A stretch of 64,000 nucleotides of DNA from Diorhabda sublineata (GCF_026230105.1 NC_079474.1:24508794-24572793); one strand, 5' to 3'; numbered from the stretch's first letter, positions 12,426 to 25,844 are shown. A program made the numbers and translations. Notes: generated by a model not told the origin, from the sequence alone.

Positions 12426-15400
12426 GCTAGCCAGGAGCAGTACATTTTTTAAAATAATTTACGATATAAAATATCAATCATAATTGTTCTTAAATTTACA
12501 GTGTCTTTGCAAAAATTGTATCATTTGAACTGTAACGCTTCTTAAATTGAAACTCAACTACACAGCACATGAGTAGTTCTCGTAACTGTAAATTGGCAAG
12601 CAAATAGTTACCGAGCGTACAAACAAAAAATACATTAACTTCTGATTATCTTTCGTAAATTCTTGTCAATAAAATGAAGAACATGGTTTTACAGTTGTAG
12701 ATTCCTATAAGTAACTTCCGACTCCTCCTCGATAATCTAAACATAGTATAAGCACATACGCAGTGAGGTTACTTAAGTGTTGACAAGAAATATTCAAACT
12801 TTTCGAGGTTTTTTGTACAATCAAAAGATTTAAATCAAAGGAAGAAAGTGCATACAGCTTGATGGTAAAATCACATTCACGATTTATATGAAATTTCATA
12901 AGTTTAAATTTTTTGTGTCTTTGAATCGAAATCCTTTAGAGACAATCCAAATATGTTTAGACTGTTCGAGGACAGAAATTGAACTGTTTTAACTGTTTTG
13001 AGAGAAAGAAAAGCAATTATCTAATGTTGGGGGCAAATTCGGTTAATTAATTTATAATAACAAATCTAAATCTTGAAAAGTAAACAAATACGAAGACTAT
13101 AAATTAAAAAGACACAAATAATTCGGACATAATTTTCATTAGTAGAACTATCACCGTTATGATTCTAGCAAATCCTATAACAACGGACAATATTCCAATT
13201 TGGAATTTGAAATTTTATACCAGAAAATATTCACCGGAAAAGAAAGCTTTCAAAATTCTTTTAAATAAATATGAATATAAGTTCGGTCGCCGCTATTACC
13301 TGTTTATTAAATATATCCATAACGATACACCAAAGGAAGATTATCTGAACAAGGAAGAAAGGATCAAAATCTGGTAACAGCATCCTCGTTTTGTACTGGC
13401 GAAACCGGTCAATAATGCCAATATCGATATAATCGATTCCAAGCCGTCTAAAAAGACCTCAAGCTGGATATGAGATTCTCATCTACAATTTGCTTAGAAC
13501 ATCCTCTTCATATCTTTGACTACTAGACGGCTCCTTTCTTTTAACCCCAAGAGGAAGCGTCCATATTCCTCCTTTGCCTACTAACAACAGCTAATGAAGA
13601 ACTTTCAAAAGTTTTTTTCCTAGATTTTCTCGATAAAACTCTTATCTTCATTAGGGTGAATTCTAGCTCCACCAATCCATCTGCTGGTGCTACAGTTTTG
13701 CTGCGGTTTCCTCATAACTTATTGAATCCTCTTATTAGCCAAATGGCCGACAACTGGTAATAATACAGCCGCAGTTGTACCCAGTTTTTCGAAACTCCCT
13801 GTATAGGAATGACAGTTAGTGAGTATTGAATTGAAGTATCAATTCTATTGGAATAATAATGAAATCTAATAGCATAACGATACGGTTGTGGAGATTTTGA
13901 CATAAAGTTCTATCTCAACAAAGTTCCTTGATATGAAGGTTTCATATTTCTAATTTCCTGTTTCAGTTTATGGGTAGAGCTGAAAATTCCTTTTGGTTAT
14001 ATGGTTATATCCGACGGGTGTTGTATAACACATTAAACGTTCTTTAGTTCATAAGATTGAATAATACAGACAGTGAAAACTGCTTCCTAGATCCAGAGTT
14101 GTTGATGTGCTTACAAATAGAAACATGGTTGTTCAGTACGAAATAATATTTATTGTATATAGCATTATACATGCCTCAAATGTTTTTACCCGCTCGAGCA
14201 TTCGCTACTAAAGTTCACTAAATTTTTGTTAAAAGACGTAGCATTGCAATGGACAAATCTTGATTGCCATCTGCAGATTATGGTTGGAAGTTTTCTGGCT
14301 TTTCGAATGGGTTTTAGATTCTCATCAGAATGATTGACTTTTCTGTAAGATATATAATAAAATATCGTGGCCTGCAGGGAGGTATTCCGTCAGTAAAAAT
14401 AACTGTATTATATATAGCTGACTTAATCCACTACTTCTTGAAATATTTTCATCTTGTCTTGTGTCTAATATTCCTGTTTGAGTAAAAATGAAATAGTTCT
14501 CCTGAATTTACCGCATTGGTTTTTGATCGTATTTTGTTTAAAAATAATAGAGATATAAATTTCCTCTACAGTAGACAACAGATAATCCTTACTTTTTAAG
14601 AATAAAATGGTTATTATAATTAATGTCATTGCAAAAGTGCATGAAATGATATCTATTGCTCAAAGCTGACGTTCAAAAAATATAACTCATTGTTTGGTGT
14701 AAACAATTTTTTGTTAGTTACTTCCACAACGTTTCTTTATCGTTAACGTACCTTGTTATTAATATATCAATATACACTTCGGCACTTGCTGAATGACAAA
14801 TATGAAGTTCAGGATTTATCAGTTCTAGAAATATACAATTTGTTTGCTCAAATGTTGTATAGAGTACCCTTATGGTGTTTTAAAAATGAAGGTCTTGGTG
14901 TAACGTGAGCTGATTGCACTGAAAGATATTATCCACAAATATCGAGAAATTTACCTAACACAGATGTAAATGATCAGGTATGTTGATATAATCACTCCGG
15001 AGTACTCTTCTATATCTTTCTTCTATATATTAAAAAAATGGATTATCATTTATCCAGCTGCTCCCGTAAGAAAATTTGTCCTTATTTTGGACAATTACCT
15101 TCAGACTAGCGTTTTAGGAGCTTCATATAATTTTCAGTCTCGATGTTGGTGAATATATGGGATACATTTATTTTGTTGCGTTGACTGAAATTCTTTTATG
15201 CAGCATAATACTGCCTCTTCGATTTTATAGAAAGCATATTTTCTGTTATAACCCAATTTGTTAGCAGGAATATACCATATACCTACAAACTGCACAACAT
15301 AGCACAATTAGGCCAGAGGATTTTCATTATTCAATTAACAATAGTAGAAACTATCGTTACTTATCAATATGCTCTACTAATCCATACATTAGATCATAAT

Positions 15401-17317
15401 AAAGTATTATCAGTATCACTGTGATACTGATTTTCATAACAATACAGATTTTTCCGCTAATAGGATTTAGTAACTGTTTAGTTAAGAAAAAATTTCATCC
15501 TATACGTACAGAATATTTTACTAGTTTATCTCCAAGAAAATGAAATCAAGTAGCATGCCCTAATAGATTAAAATTTCAAGGGATTTATTGAAAAATCGAA
15601 ACATTGTAATTCAGAGGCTTTTAGTCAATGGGTCTGAAAATGATGAAATCTATCGCACGTCTATAGCACTCATAATAGCACTGATATAAATTTTTAAAAG
15701 TGGAATATTTTTACTTCTTCCTCATTTCTTCTTGCAACGCGCCAATCGCCAAGCTACAGCAGCTTCCACACCACATTGTTTTATTTATATTCTATCTGGT
15801 TTATTAGGATTCTTATCGCATTATGTCGTATTAGTGTATTTTTTGTCAAAAAGTCGAAGCCTGTATCGACAAAGATCCGTTATAAATATTGTATTGTACC
15901 AAAAGTACCAACACCACCATTACCACCCCATATAAAATATTTATACATATTCCTAAGAAAGAGATTTTACGAAAAAATATTGTTATGTAATAAGAAGGGA
16001 TAGTAGAAGGGATAATATTTTATCCAGTACAAGCAAAAGCTTTTGTTGTGAAGATCATTTCGAGGTAAGTGGGTACTTTCATTTTTTCAATAGCATATTC
16101 AAAACTAGAAATGACACCGGATAGTTGACGTATTATTGAAAAATAATGTGGTAGTTTCAAGGTGTTACTTGTGATTTGTTTTTATTAACATTGCCATGGA
16201 GTCCGTACGGAACTAGTCATTTTCAGAATTCCTGTAGGTATAACATGGAGCAAATTTGACTACTAGACAACTTGTCTAACTGTTTTGTGGTTGAAATCAG
16301 ACACTTTTTCACTCAAACACCCAAGTCCAACAAAATCGAAGTCGAATTTCCCCCAAATTAAATGTGATATATTTGTTTGAACTTTAATTCTTGTTATCTG
16401 AAAATTAAGAGATTTCCGTGCTTATGAAATCTTCTTGTTTTAGTCTTATTAACATGTCATTCTATGAGCCTCTCTGTTAATCTAGTTCATGCCGATTTTA
16501 ACAGTTATAAAATCGTTATTTGTGGGAAAAGAACAAGCTATTGGAAAGGAATCTATTGGGACAAGTTTTCTGAAAAACCACGAAAAAACCCCTGCTTTAT
16601 TTTCATCAGCAAAGCAACCCTTTTTTGTTAAACAATGACAAATCTCTCTAGCCAGTGGCATTTTGTTCAACAAGCCGGCCGATCTCCTAAATCCTACAGC
16701 GCTAATGACATAGTACCTATTTAGATCGGACCTCGAGCAGTATAAAATATATCCATACTTCTAAACTTCTTAAGTTTGTTAATTCCTTCCTATTGACATC
16801 ATTATTCTTGTGAAAAATTGTATAAGTTCAATTGAAAGTGATAGTAAATCAACCATTATTATACCCTCCGGATCAACAACCATCGGTATAAAATCACCCA
16901 ACCATATAAATTCTAGATAAGCAAAAAATTAACGAATTATTATATCCAAAATTATAAATTCATTTATTGAAATTTTCTCAATTGTTCTGATTTAGTTATT
17001 GATGGCAGTTGAGAAATAATATATGCAAGTTCCATGCAATCTGGCAAGTTTATATAATGAGCTCAACTGTAGCTAGTTTCGTATACTAAACATGCTCGTG
17101 TATTAAAAGTTGAAAACAGTCGGAGCGTTTTGTCTCGACGACAACGAAGTCGACGATAGTTCATAAGTTTATTACAATAAAACAAACTTAGATCACACAT
17201 AGATCGTTTTTCAGGATATAGGCGGCCAAAATTATTTCATGTGATATTTATATTACAAAATAGTTACATAAAAAGAATTCTGTGTTTGGAATAACTTATC
17301 GAAATTATTTGTTGGTG
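12426..17317. other. AT-rich stretch with no assignable genes
   Basis: Unrecognised short frames lie at 13159-13377 (72 codons, lysine- and tyrosine-rich) and 16482-16673 (minus, 63 codons). A perfect 11-bp inverted repeat with a 1-nt spacer lies at 15409-15431. Nothing else is assignable. Confidence 0.5.
15409..15431. repeat. Short perfect inverted repeat
   Basis: ATCAGTATCAC is followed by one T and then its exact reverse complement GTGATACTGAT. It is not followed by a T-run and no gene abuts it. It may be a chance palindrome in AT-rich DNA. Confidence 0.6.
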
Positions 17318-17324
17318 CACGGTG
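17318..17324 (+). other. Candidate Transib terminal heptamer CACGGTG
   Basis: About 310 bp beyond the transposase stop codon, and in the orientation expected for the 3' end of the element, the plus strand reads CACGGTGGTTAGG. Transib termini begin with a CAC-type heptamer resembling the RAG recombination signal. I did not find a matching inverted copy or a 5-bp target duplication on the other side, so this is only a candidate. Confidence 0.25.
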
Positions 17325-17634
17325 GTTAGGCGCATCTACTTGTGATTTTTTATCAAAAAATATTTTATTCGAGATCGTAGTTGATTTCAAAGTGTTTTTT
17401 AATATTATATTGAAAATACATATGACATACTCACGGCTTTCCGCAAGGAGGGACAGCTGTCTACGTTTTAGTAATACTTTCAGGTATGGATTATTAAATA
17501 AAACAAAGTTTATTTTGTTCTAATAAGTAAATAAATATATTATATTATTAAAAGGATTACATTCTATATACAATATTATAGGTACATAAGCTAAATAGAT
17601 AATCACTAAAAATAATCAATCATACATTGGAGAC

Positions 17635-19426
17635 TTATTCATCTATATTTAAATTTTCGCCACTTTCATCAATTCCCATTGGTCGGTTTGGCTCAGCAGG
17701 AATTAATAGCTGCATTGTCCCAGGCAAAAATAATTTTGAAGCGGTTTTTTTGGTCTTTCTCATGGAACTAATAAATAGGTCGGATGTTAATAGTAACCTA
17801 TGATAAATATCTAAATTGCATTCTTCCCTCGAAAACTTGCGAGCAATGTTTAAGCGATAAGACCTAAAATGTAAAAGCCTCAGCAGCTCCTTCCGAAAGT
17901 TGCCCTATCGGCAACAACGAATTTTCTATTATTGAAGCTCCATGAATTAAGATCTTATGCATCGTTGGAGTCATAGGATGCCAGCCATATAACTCAACAT
18001 GTTGTTTCGCAGTTTCCATGGCGTATTTATCATATTTTGCTACGTCAATCTTATGGCCGCTTGATATGGCTTCTAATATCACTTTTAATCTAATAATCAA
18101 GTCATAACTTATCCCAGTGATTTCTGCAGCCAATTCAGGGTTCTCGAAGAATCTTCGGCTGGTATTTCCACCGTTTGTGTTTCCGAAGTTACTTTTTGGC
18201 ATATCGACTAAGAGACCTATCTCCTCTCTAAATCTTTGCTGAATATGAAGTTTCTTCTGCATTTCTAGATTTTTTTCTTCTTCGGTTCGTCTCTCCAGCA
18301 CACTTTCGAATATCCGGATTCTTGCATGTAATACGGAAAGGCCAAATTCAAGAGCTTTAGGGCATATATCATTTTTTTTGTTAAATCATTAAAATTTTTT
18401 GATGTAGCTCCACATATATAACATCTGCTGGTCGATTTGGAGTCTGTAGCTGCATTGCAGACCTTTCCGTAAACCATAGTCATTTTAAAACTATGTTAAA
18501 AAAAAATTCTTTCCATTGAGGTCAACTTTCGTCAAGTTTAAAGAGTTTACACTATTCTTTACATAATTAATTTCTTCTTTTGTGATGTCCGTAGATTCTT
18601 TTACGAATCTAAATCTTATTGGACGGCATCTAGGTGAAGATGGATTTGGATTTTGCCACACGATTTTATTTTTATCCTCACCACAAACAATTCGTAGAGG
18701 CACAAATGAGCTTATAAAAATATTAGCATCAGATTCATCTTCGTTTGAGAGTCTTTGTTTAAACTGGGCTTGTTGAGAGCCGTCACAACCCCATTTGCAG
18801 ATTAACAGTAACGAGTTCCTTTCAACGGCATCAAGTGTGAGTAAGACTTCTTCTAAGAAGAGGGATAATCTGGTTACAGCGTGATCCAATAAAGATTGTA
18901 GGTTCCTTCTACGCAGGTAGACATCACTCGTAATGACTCCTTGGGTGGGTAGCAATCTTCTTTGGCCTTCAATAATAATTCATAATGTGGATAGAATCTT
19001 TTGTTCGTTGCTCGAATAATTTCGTACTGTCTTCTGGTCAAATCGGGTTCAACAAACATTGTCAGTGCTTACAGAGGAGTAAGGGGTTCTATTTCTTTAG
19101 ACTTTGAATACTTATCTGTTTTTACAATCACTGGCAGACGCAGAAGAATTTGTAATGTCTTTTAAAACAATAGACGCGTTTCTTTTTCCTTCTGTTTGTA
19201 AAATTACTTGTGCCGCGTGAACAATTACTTCTACGTCGTAAGATGCGCGGAATCCTTCAGTTTTTCTTCTCTTTGTTCTTTCGCTAGATTCGGTAAAAGT
19301 TTTGGTAGGTCGTCCTGGCCTTTGATGCGTGTCTACGGGGATCTCCAATGTTCCTTCCACCCAAGAATTATTGGCCGCCAAAAAGTTTTCAAGTATTCTA
19401 TGCGCCCGAGACCACCTCTTTATCAA
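17635..19426 (-). pseudogene. Transib (RAG1-like) transposase, multiply frameshifted
   Basis: Successive minus-strand fragments line up in the order of a Transib transposase. The N-terminal part (19426-19112) carries GRPTKTF..SSERTKRRKTEG and IVLKDIT. MFVEPDLTRRQYEIIRATNK (19059 on) is preceded in frame by an internal stop. 18955-18491 carries LICKWGCDGSQQAQFKQ, whose CDG Asp corresponds to the first catalytic Asp of RAG1, then WQNPNPSSPRCRPIRF. A zinc-binding-like CYICGATSKNFNDL follows at 18483-18370. FGLSVLHARIRIFE leads into EEIGLLVDMPKSNFGNTNGG, NTSRRFFEN and MHKILIHGASIIENSLLPIG ahead of QLSE. The C-terminus, in another frame, carries ARKFSREECNLDIYHRLLL and a stop at 17635-17637. At least four frame changes and one nonsense codon disrupt it. 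The fragments span about 1.8 kb, roughly the normal coding length of the family. Transib elements are established relatives of the RAG1 recombinase core. The copy is clearly dead. Confidence 0.85.
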
Positions 19427-19429
19427 ATT

Positions 19430-20375
19430 ATTGACGGCTCATTAAGTCATTTATTGACAATATATTTAATACAATTTCATATTAATTTAATAAAGGCTTA
19501 CCTGTATTATTGGTATCCATCACTTAAACAAGCAAATATGACACGACACATAAAATATTCACCGAAGAAAATGATATACGAAAAGGGCGTCAAGAACTTT
19601 CACGTGCAGTAAGTGCGACAATCAAGTTTCGACTAGTAATGCAGCGCGCTAGCGCAGTCTAGGGATGTGGGTAGGGTTGGTTATTGTTCGTCAGGTAGTC
19701 TACTATTCTAGGAAAAAAATTGTTTGTCATTAGTCGATTATTGGAATTTCGACTTATGGCCGCCTAATTCCTAGAAATCTACGTATGCGCGCCGCGTCGT
19801 TAAAATGGTGTATCGACACATGATTTCCTCGCGACATTCGAGGAAAGATAAGTAAAAAATTGTTCATTGTTAATTCAACTCCACAAAAATAATTCTTAAC
19901 ATATATTATAGTTTTATTATTGATATTTTTATATAAGCACAGTGTGCACACAGTTATTTTTATCTTTTACTAGTGTCGACTGAAGTCTTCCTATTATTTT
20001 TAATCAAGACATTTATTTTCTACATAATTCATATTTTTAGATAATAATGTCTATTAAGAAAAGAATTGAAACAATACAATGAGTATTCGTTTCTATATAG
20101 GTCGACCGCTGACTCGGCAATAGAGCAGCAGCCGACTCGACGCGCCGCCGCCGCTTCGTGTGACGTACTTAGTAAAAATATAATACGCTTCATCTCTTTT
20201 TAGCCTAATATCTATCATTACATAAAATACTATTATTACTAGAATTATTTACTCTTATATAAACGATTGCAATATTTGAATTAAATTGAAAACACAGTCT
20301 ATTGATTGTTATTGTGTGAACTCATAAAGCTTATAGGGTAGAGTAATTTATGGAATAATATTTCAAACAAAGACC
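19430..20375. other. Upstream flank of the Transib pseudogene
   Basis: No gene is recognised. It probably includes the 5' non-coding end of the Transib element. TGGCCGCCTA at 19757-19766 is the exact inverse of TAGGCGGCCA at 17219-17228, on the other side of the transposase, but similarity does not extend far. A GC-rich island rich in CG dinucleotides lies at 20103-20162. Confidence 0.4.
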
Positions 20376-21270
20376 TCCAGGGCCTTACATACATTGAATC
20401 TCCTTTAATGCATGCGTGGTTGTAAGCTTGTTGACGTGGACATGTGATTTTTGAATAACCCTATAAAAAGGAATCTAAAGGTGTTGAATCACACGATATA
20501 GGAGGACACCGAAATGAGAGAGTACCCGACCGGAAACTGCCTCATGCAATAAATAAGTGTTGTCATGGGATGTATGGCATGTGACACCGTCTTATCCAAA
20601 ACTTGGCCACATCAATATCATCAAATTTGCAAAAATAACTGTGTTATCATGTCGTGATATCGAACACTAGTTATAATTACTGATTGACCTGCTTCATTTT
20701 TGACAATTACATCCTCCAAATCGGCAATTTTGAAAATTAATAAACCATCAATTTGGAAATTTGATTATTCGCTGAGAATATTTTTTTTCAAAAAATTAGC
20801 GTCCATTTGTTGATGATAATCATTCAATTCGACAAATATTTTCGCTTTGCATGGTCATTAGGCTTCAATTGTTTTGTTAAGTGAATTTTGTGAGCATATA
20901 GATGCAGATCTATAATGAATATACGATGTAGAGAGCTTCTTGAAATGTGAAATCCTTGTCCACGATGATTGAGGTTCCTGAATTGTCACCAACACTCAAG
21001 CACTGTTTCGGTATTGACATTTGAACCACTTGTTTTTGATCAACCAGTGTGTTTGACGTCTCCTATGGATCTCGTTTCCTGAAAATTTCAACTTATCTCT
21101 TCACAGTTGCTAATATTAAAACACTATTCTGATCATATTTTGTATGAAATTTTTGGATTTGCGACCGCCAAACTTATTTTTGAAATATTGGTCGATAATG
21201 ATAAACGTTGTTCTATAGCATAACGCTTTTTTTCTACTAACCCTAAACTGTTAGCTGTTAATTTGTTTTT
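20376..21270 (-). pseudogene. ITm (DUF4817/DDE type) transposase pseudogene
   Basis: Minus-strand fragments match the insect ITm family with a DUF4817-like N-terminus. In order: YAIEQRLSLSTNISK, the first helix-turn-helix; FQETRSIGDVKHTG, corresponding to 'FReTGSv.D'; SRSSLHRIFIIDLHLYAHKI and LTKQLKPNDHAKRKYLSNWM, corresponding to 'isrtSLhRIL.kDL.lhaYKiqL.qeLkp.Dh..R..f..W'; and near the left end RCPPISCDSTPLDSFF, corresponding to 'WPPrSCDLTPLDyFLWG', which holds the third catalytic Asp region. Several frame changes and stops separate the pieces, and the central 'SDEAhF' and 'QQDGA' motifs are not intact. I did not find convincing TIRs. The family call rests on remembered motif order. Confidence 0.65.
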
Positions 21271-22069
21271 TATAGGGTTGGTATCACTTTATTGTATAAA
21301 TGGCGGCAAATTTAAATCTTGTATTAATTTGTTGAATCAATTGAATGAAATCAATCGTTGAATTGACATTTAAATACGTTTTTCAACCTCTCAGCTCCAA
21401 AAAGGATTACAATATATTAGGAAAGTACAAATCGCAAAATAAGGTTACTAACTAACTCTCTCTGGAGAAAAAATACTTAATTAGTCATTGAATTACTTCA
21501 ACTTTTAGTTTTTCAATTCCCAACATAAAGGGTAGCACAATTTTCATTCATTCTTCAAAGGAATAAGTATAGTTTGAAGTGAAAGACTGGGAGTGGAAGA
21601 ATTAACACATGAATATTTATTGTTGGATCATTTTTCTCAACTTTCCATTCTATGACCAAAAATCAGAGATTCCAAGTTGCAATTGACATTGGGGTAATAG
21701 ATCTAGAAAGTTGCTGTCACTTATTTATATATTTATATTATTGTTTTGCTGAAGATTCAAACAACATTATTGACAGTGACAATGATATCCCGCATCAAAA
21801 TTCTGACAACAAAAGTATTGCAAAAGGGGAGGAAGTCTTTTTCTACCATCTTTTTCGAAGCGTGTCCAATCCATCTTTTTTCGTTTTACTCTTCATATTT
21901 TCTTTGATGCTCTCTTCATTATTTCGCTCCAGTCCCAGTCACTGTATTCGCTTGGATTTTATAACGTTGAATATATCTCTCTTGGCAAAGCCTTTTTAAC
22001 TCCAAATCACTAGCGGATATAATCCCTGTCGTTCAGTAATAATTGATCTAGGATAAACACCCATTGAAT
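21271..22069. other. Unassigned, with one unrecognised ORF
   Basis: A 115-codon frame at 21652-21999 (plus) has a hydrophobic second half (SFFVLLFIFSLMLSSLF) that could be a membrane segment. I recognise no family and see no splice or promoter context, so it is probably a chance frame. Confidence 0.35.
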
Positions 22070-22165
22070 ACACTGATTGCAATATTACTACACCAACTCA
22101 CACTTATACTGTCTGACACGGGTTTCGATAACCAAGGTAACGTCTTCAGACACTAAATGTGGAGT
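22070..22165 (+). repeat. Dispersed repeat, copy 1 (GTTTCGATAACCAAG core)
   Basis: This block contains GTTTCGATAACCAAGGTAAC followed by GTCTTCAGACAC. A reverse-complement relative lies at 37695-37775, where CTGAAGATGATAGCTTGGTT continues into ATCGAAACACGTG. The shared core is about 35 bp with few mismatches. I recall similar sequence as a recurring insect repeat but cannot assign it to a named family. Confidence 0.55.
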
Positions 22166-24479
22166 GAAACCTATTAACTTGACAGAAGACAGAAAAACCT
22201 AAGGGTTGATAATTATAAATAACAGCGACAAATCAATGGACCAATTGCATAGCATGATTGACATAGACATCCTGTTATAAATGGTAATCAATGACCAGTT
22301 AAGAAATATCTCTATAGTATACAGATGAAACTAAACTAATGTAAGGAGTAAGATTGGGCATTTTTGGACACACATACAAGCTCTCCGTGCCAAAAGAAAA
22401 ATCATTCAATATTGTCCAGGTATAGTTGTAAGCAATAAACAAAGGTGCTTAGAAGTGTTTGGATAGAAACCTCATGAAGACTATTGAGTGGTCATCCATG
22501 TTAGTGTGGGAGTGTTTACAAACTCTAAAAGCATTAGCTAACAGAAGCAAAAACCCAGGTAAGTGGGGAAGCAGACTGCCTTGAAAATAAAAGGGCAACG
22601 ACTCCATATTCTATAACGCTACTGAGGCCGAATGAGTTGTCACCGACATTAGTTTGAGGAACTTCTCGAAATATCCAAAAAAAAAAACATTTAACTGACG
22701 GTCCATACCACCTTAAGAAGATAAGCATGACGATGGACCACATCTATTCTGCGAAAATATATCTCAGCAAAAGGCTTAGATAGCTTATAGGAGTATTGCC
22801 AACATCTTGGGAAGTGCAACAAACTCCCAGAAAAATAGACTTTTTTGGGGAAAGTTTACGGATTTTGGATTCAGAGCTATAAGATGCAGAGTCGTGAAAA
22901 TATATTTTACAGATAAGTGCCGAGCGGCTGAAATACCAAAACGATCGCTCAACCTATTCACAATCGATTTAAACATTTGATTTAACAAGTGTATTAAAAT
23001 ACGATTGAATACGATTATCAAAAATAAAGAGATAATATAATTACAAACAAGCTACATTAGTGTCAAACACATGTCAAGATCGTTGTCTAAATATGTCAAA
23101 GGAGGAATTAGGTAGCTGTTGTAACATAAAATATTCAAAGTTTGTTTTAGGTCGATAGATTCATTTGATCATTTTTGTTTCAGAAACTTTTTTGACAAAA
23201 GATCATAGATATTTAAGCACACATAGCGCTTTCTGAGGTGTCCGAGTTTTTAATCAGAATCCTACCAGTCACATATTTCAATCTACGTTCCGCTTAGTAA
23301 AATAAACTTTCCGCTATTTTGTAACTGTTTAAGTATCTTTCGGAACGTTGGTGCTCAAAGCTTCATAATATGTTATATTCACCTGTCAACAGAGATAAAA
23401 TGTCAAACATTCTCACCTCCATAAAAAATTAGTCCTAGTGATGTTTCAAAATAAAATTAATCCTCAATTCAGTTTTAATTAAAGTTCCTTTGTTGAGGAG
23501 ATAAAAGTGCTTCTGAAAATGTCATCCAATTACATATTTTCTTTCGAGGAGGTTTTTTATTTTGTTGATTCATGTTGTTTTCATTTACAACCTGAGCTCT
23601 TTGAAAAATAGAAATAGAGCATAGCTTTTCATTGGGTCTTGCATTATTTTCTAATTTAATTTTTCGCATTTATGTATATCATTTTAAGTATTGGTTATTA
23701 TGGGAAGTTCTATTGACATCTGCGGTTAGCATTCCTAATAACATTATAGCAGGAATCATCCAAAGGTGAGAATAAATCAGAAATTAATCAAAATGTTCTC
23801 AATGGAAACCATTAATAAAAATATGTACGGTGAGAAAATTGTTAGTTTTCACTATAATTATGATGTTATCTATCAAAATTTTATAGATATTAGTTTCAAT
23901 AAAACTACTCTCGTTGTTAGTTAAATATAGAGAAAAAGATTAACGAGAATCAATTTAACATTAAGGTGATTATGTTCAGAACAATCGCCAATAATTGGAA
24001 AAATCGCTACCCGAAGAAGAAGAATAATTAGAATATTTTTATCAATGCATACCAATTCAGACATAAACCAATATCCAATGGTTAACTGGTCTTATACTTC
24101 TTATAAGGATAGATGGGAAAAAGAAGTCCTCACATAAATATCTCAATTCAATTTTTAATCTCTAGACGCAAGACTTTATATTTGCAATTTATTTGAATGA
24201 TTCATGAAGCCGCCATATAAATCACAGCTATAATTAAAGCAGCCAAGCGTTAGGCCATCTAGTTTTCACACCATTCACCATCCAACCCACACAAAATAGA
24301 ACAGATAGGGAAGATGCATTTGAGATAATAATAATGACTCAACACCCCCACTGGGGCTGCACCGCAAACATACTCTCTAGAATCTCTTGCTGAGGTGGAT
24401 CAGTCCTCATAGTTCATATATATACCTTGCCATTTATTTCTCGCTACAGGTTCTTATACATGGTATTTTCCTACCAGTA
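22166..24479. other. No assignable genes
   Basis: Short minus-strand frames at 22534-22743, 22785-23021 and 23475-23669 show no recognisable motif. A purine-rich patch lies near 22675-22690. Nothing else is supported. Confidence 0.45.
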
Positions 24480-25285
24480 TATAACTCTACAACTTTTGTA
24501 CTAGGTCTGTCGCATCTTTTTCTACCATCGAGACCCCATTGCGTTACATAGTTTTTGTTCCTTCTCAATACATGACCAACCAATTAACTCACTGAGCTTC
24601 AATTTTTCAATATATTCGCCGCTGAGTTTATCAGTTGTGTCTTGGTTCGTTCCCATCATATCTTCCTTTTCACTAATTTATAATGGTCCTTTTATTGTTC
24701 TGATTATCTTTCTTCCCATTCTTCTCAATTTTTCTTCATAATTTCTTGTTAATGTCTTTGTTTTAGCTTAGTACGTCATTACTGGTCCTTTCATCGTTAC
24801 AGGTACTCAAAATTTTCTACTTCCATAAATTCATAACGCCAGCTTTCACTTTTCCCCTTGACATTGCTTTCCAAATCTCATTAATTTTGTTTTGTTTTCA
24901 ATGATTTTTAAACCCATACGTTTTCTCTCTACAAGTATCTCGTTTAACATAGCCTCCATTATAGATCTTCTTTTGGTTACAAGTACCGCATAAGCGATCT
25001 GTCTGCCACTTGACCTTAAATTCCCTTCATGATTTTCCTCATCATACATTCTAATGTTGAGCTGAATAGTGTTGCCTTGTCTTACTCTTTTCATAAACAC
25101 AAATTCATCAGACAGTCCTTTAGACTTAACATGGCTAACCCTTATTCCACTCGTAGTCATCTTGATTAATGTTCATAGTTTTGCATCTATACCTTGTTCT
25201 TTTAGTGCTTCAAACAAACTGTTTCATTGAGTCAAAGGCTTGTTTAAAATCAATGAAGAACATCTCTATGTATATTGTATTATTT
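24480..25285 (-). pseudogene. Non-LTR retrotransposon reverse transcriptase fragment
   Basis: On the minus strand, IDFKQAFDSM (about 25226-25265) matches the RT palm motif 'vDFkkAFDsv'. FMKRVRQGNTIQ (about 25075-25110) matches 'f.tGVRQGd.iSp'. RRSIMEAMLNEILVERKRMG followed by LKIIENKTKLMRF matches the 'l...l.e.s...GLkiN..KTk.m' segment after the active site. Where 'FADDivl' is expected the frame reads IAYAVLVT, so the catalytic Asp pair is lost. Downstream, RRMGRKIIRTIKGP and SGEYIEKLKLSELIGW resemble the C-terminal tail of RTE/CR1/Jockey-like elements. Stops and frame changes interrupt it. Clade is not determined. Confidence 0.6.
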
Positions 25286-25844
25286 GTGTGAAGCCGCATT
25301 GATATGTGGGATTAATGATGAAAATTTGTCTTATCTTTATAAATATTTGTGGTTTTTCTTTAATTTAGAGAAAAGATACTTCAACTTAAAAATCGTAAAA
25401 AATCTCAACTCAGTGCGACTGGAGCTAATATGATTAAAAAATTACCATAAGGACAAGAGTATGAACAAAGTTGCCAAACAACGATTTTTGGACTGCGGTC
25501 AAGCGAAGAACACCAACAAAAATATCTGGTTTGTCGTTTGGAACGTTAGTATGTGAATCTAAATTCCTCTACAACCAATAATGCAGTATCTGGCTTCGAA
25601 GCAACAATAATTATTTAATTTAATTCTAACAAACTTACAGAATCTTTATCTTAGTCAAAAGGTTAATAATACGTACCCAAACAAGATCAACTTATGCAGG
25701 TTTGAAAAACACAACCTTCTAAATCACATTTCAGTATTAGTTCGTCGCTAGTTACCTTACACAAGATTCGTAAAGTCAAGCATCATCCCTCTACCTTCGA
25801 TAGTAATTCCGTACCACAGATACGCTGTAATAAGTCACCTGTTG
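25286..25844. other. No assignable feature
   Basis: No gene or repeat boundary is recognised. The last 100 bp may belong to the plus-strand retroelement fragment that follows. Confidence 0.4.

Noticed and set aside
18582..19612. Plus-strand frames at 18582-18776 and 19208-19612 (134 codons)
   Set aside because: Both are antisense to the Transib pseudogene, whose motifs are on the minus strand.
20103..20162. GC-rich island as the Transib 5' terminus
   Set aside because: No CAC heptamer with the correct orientation and no match to the 17318 end was found.
21271..21999. Possible membrane protein gene at 21652-21999
   Set aside because: It is a single frame with a hydrophobic stretch only; no homology, promoter or splice context.
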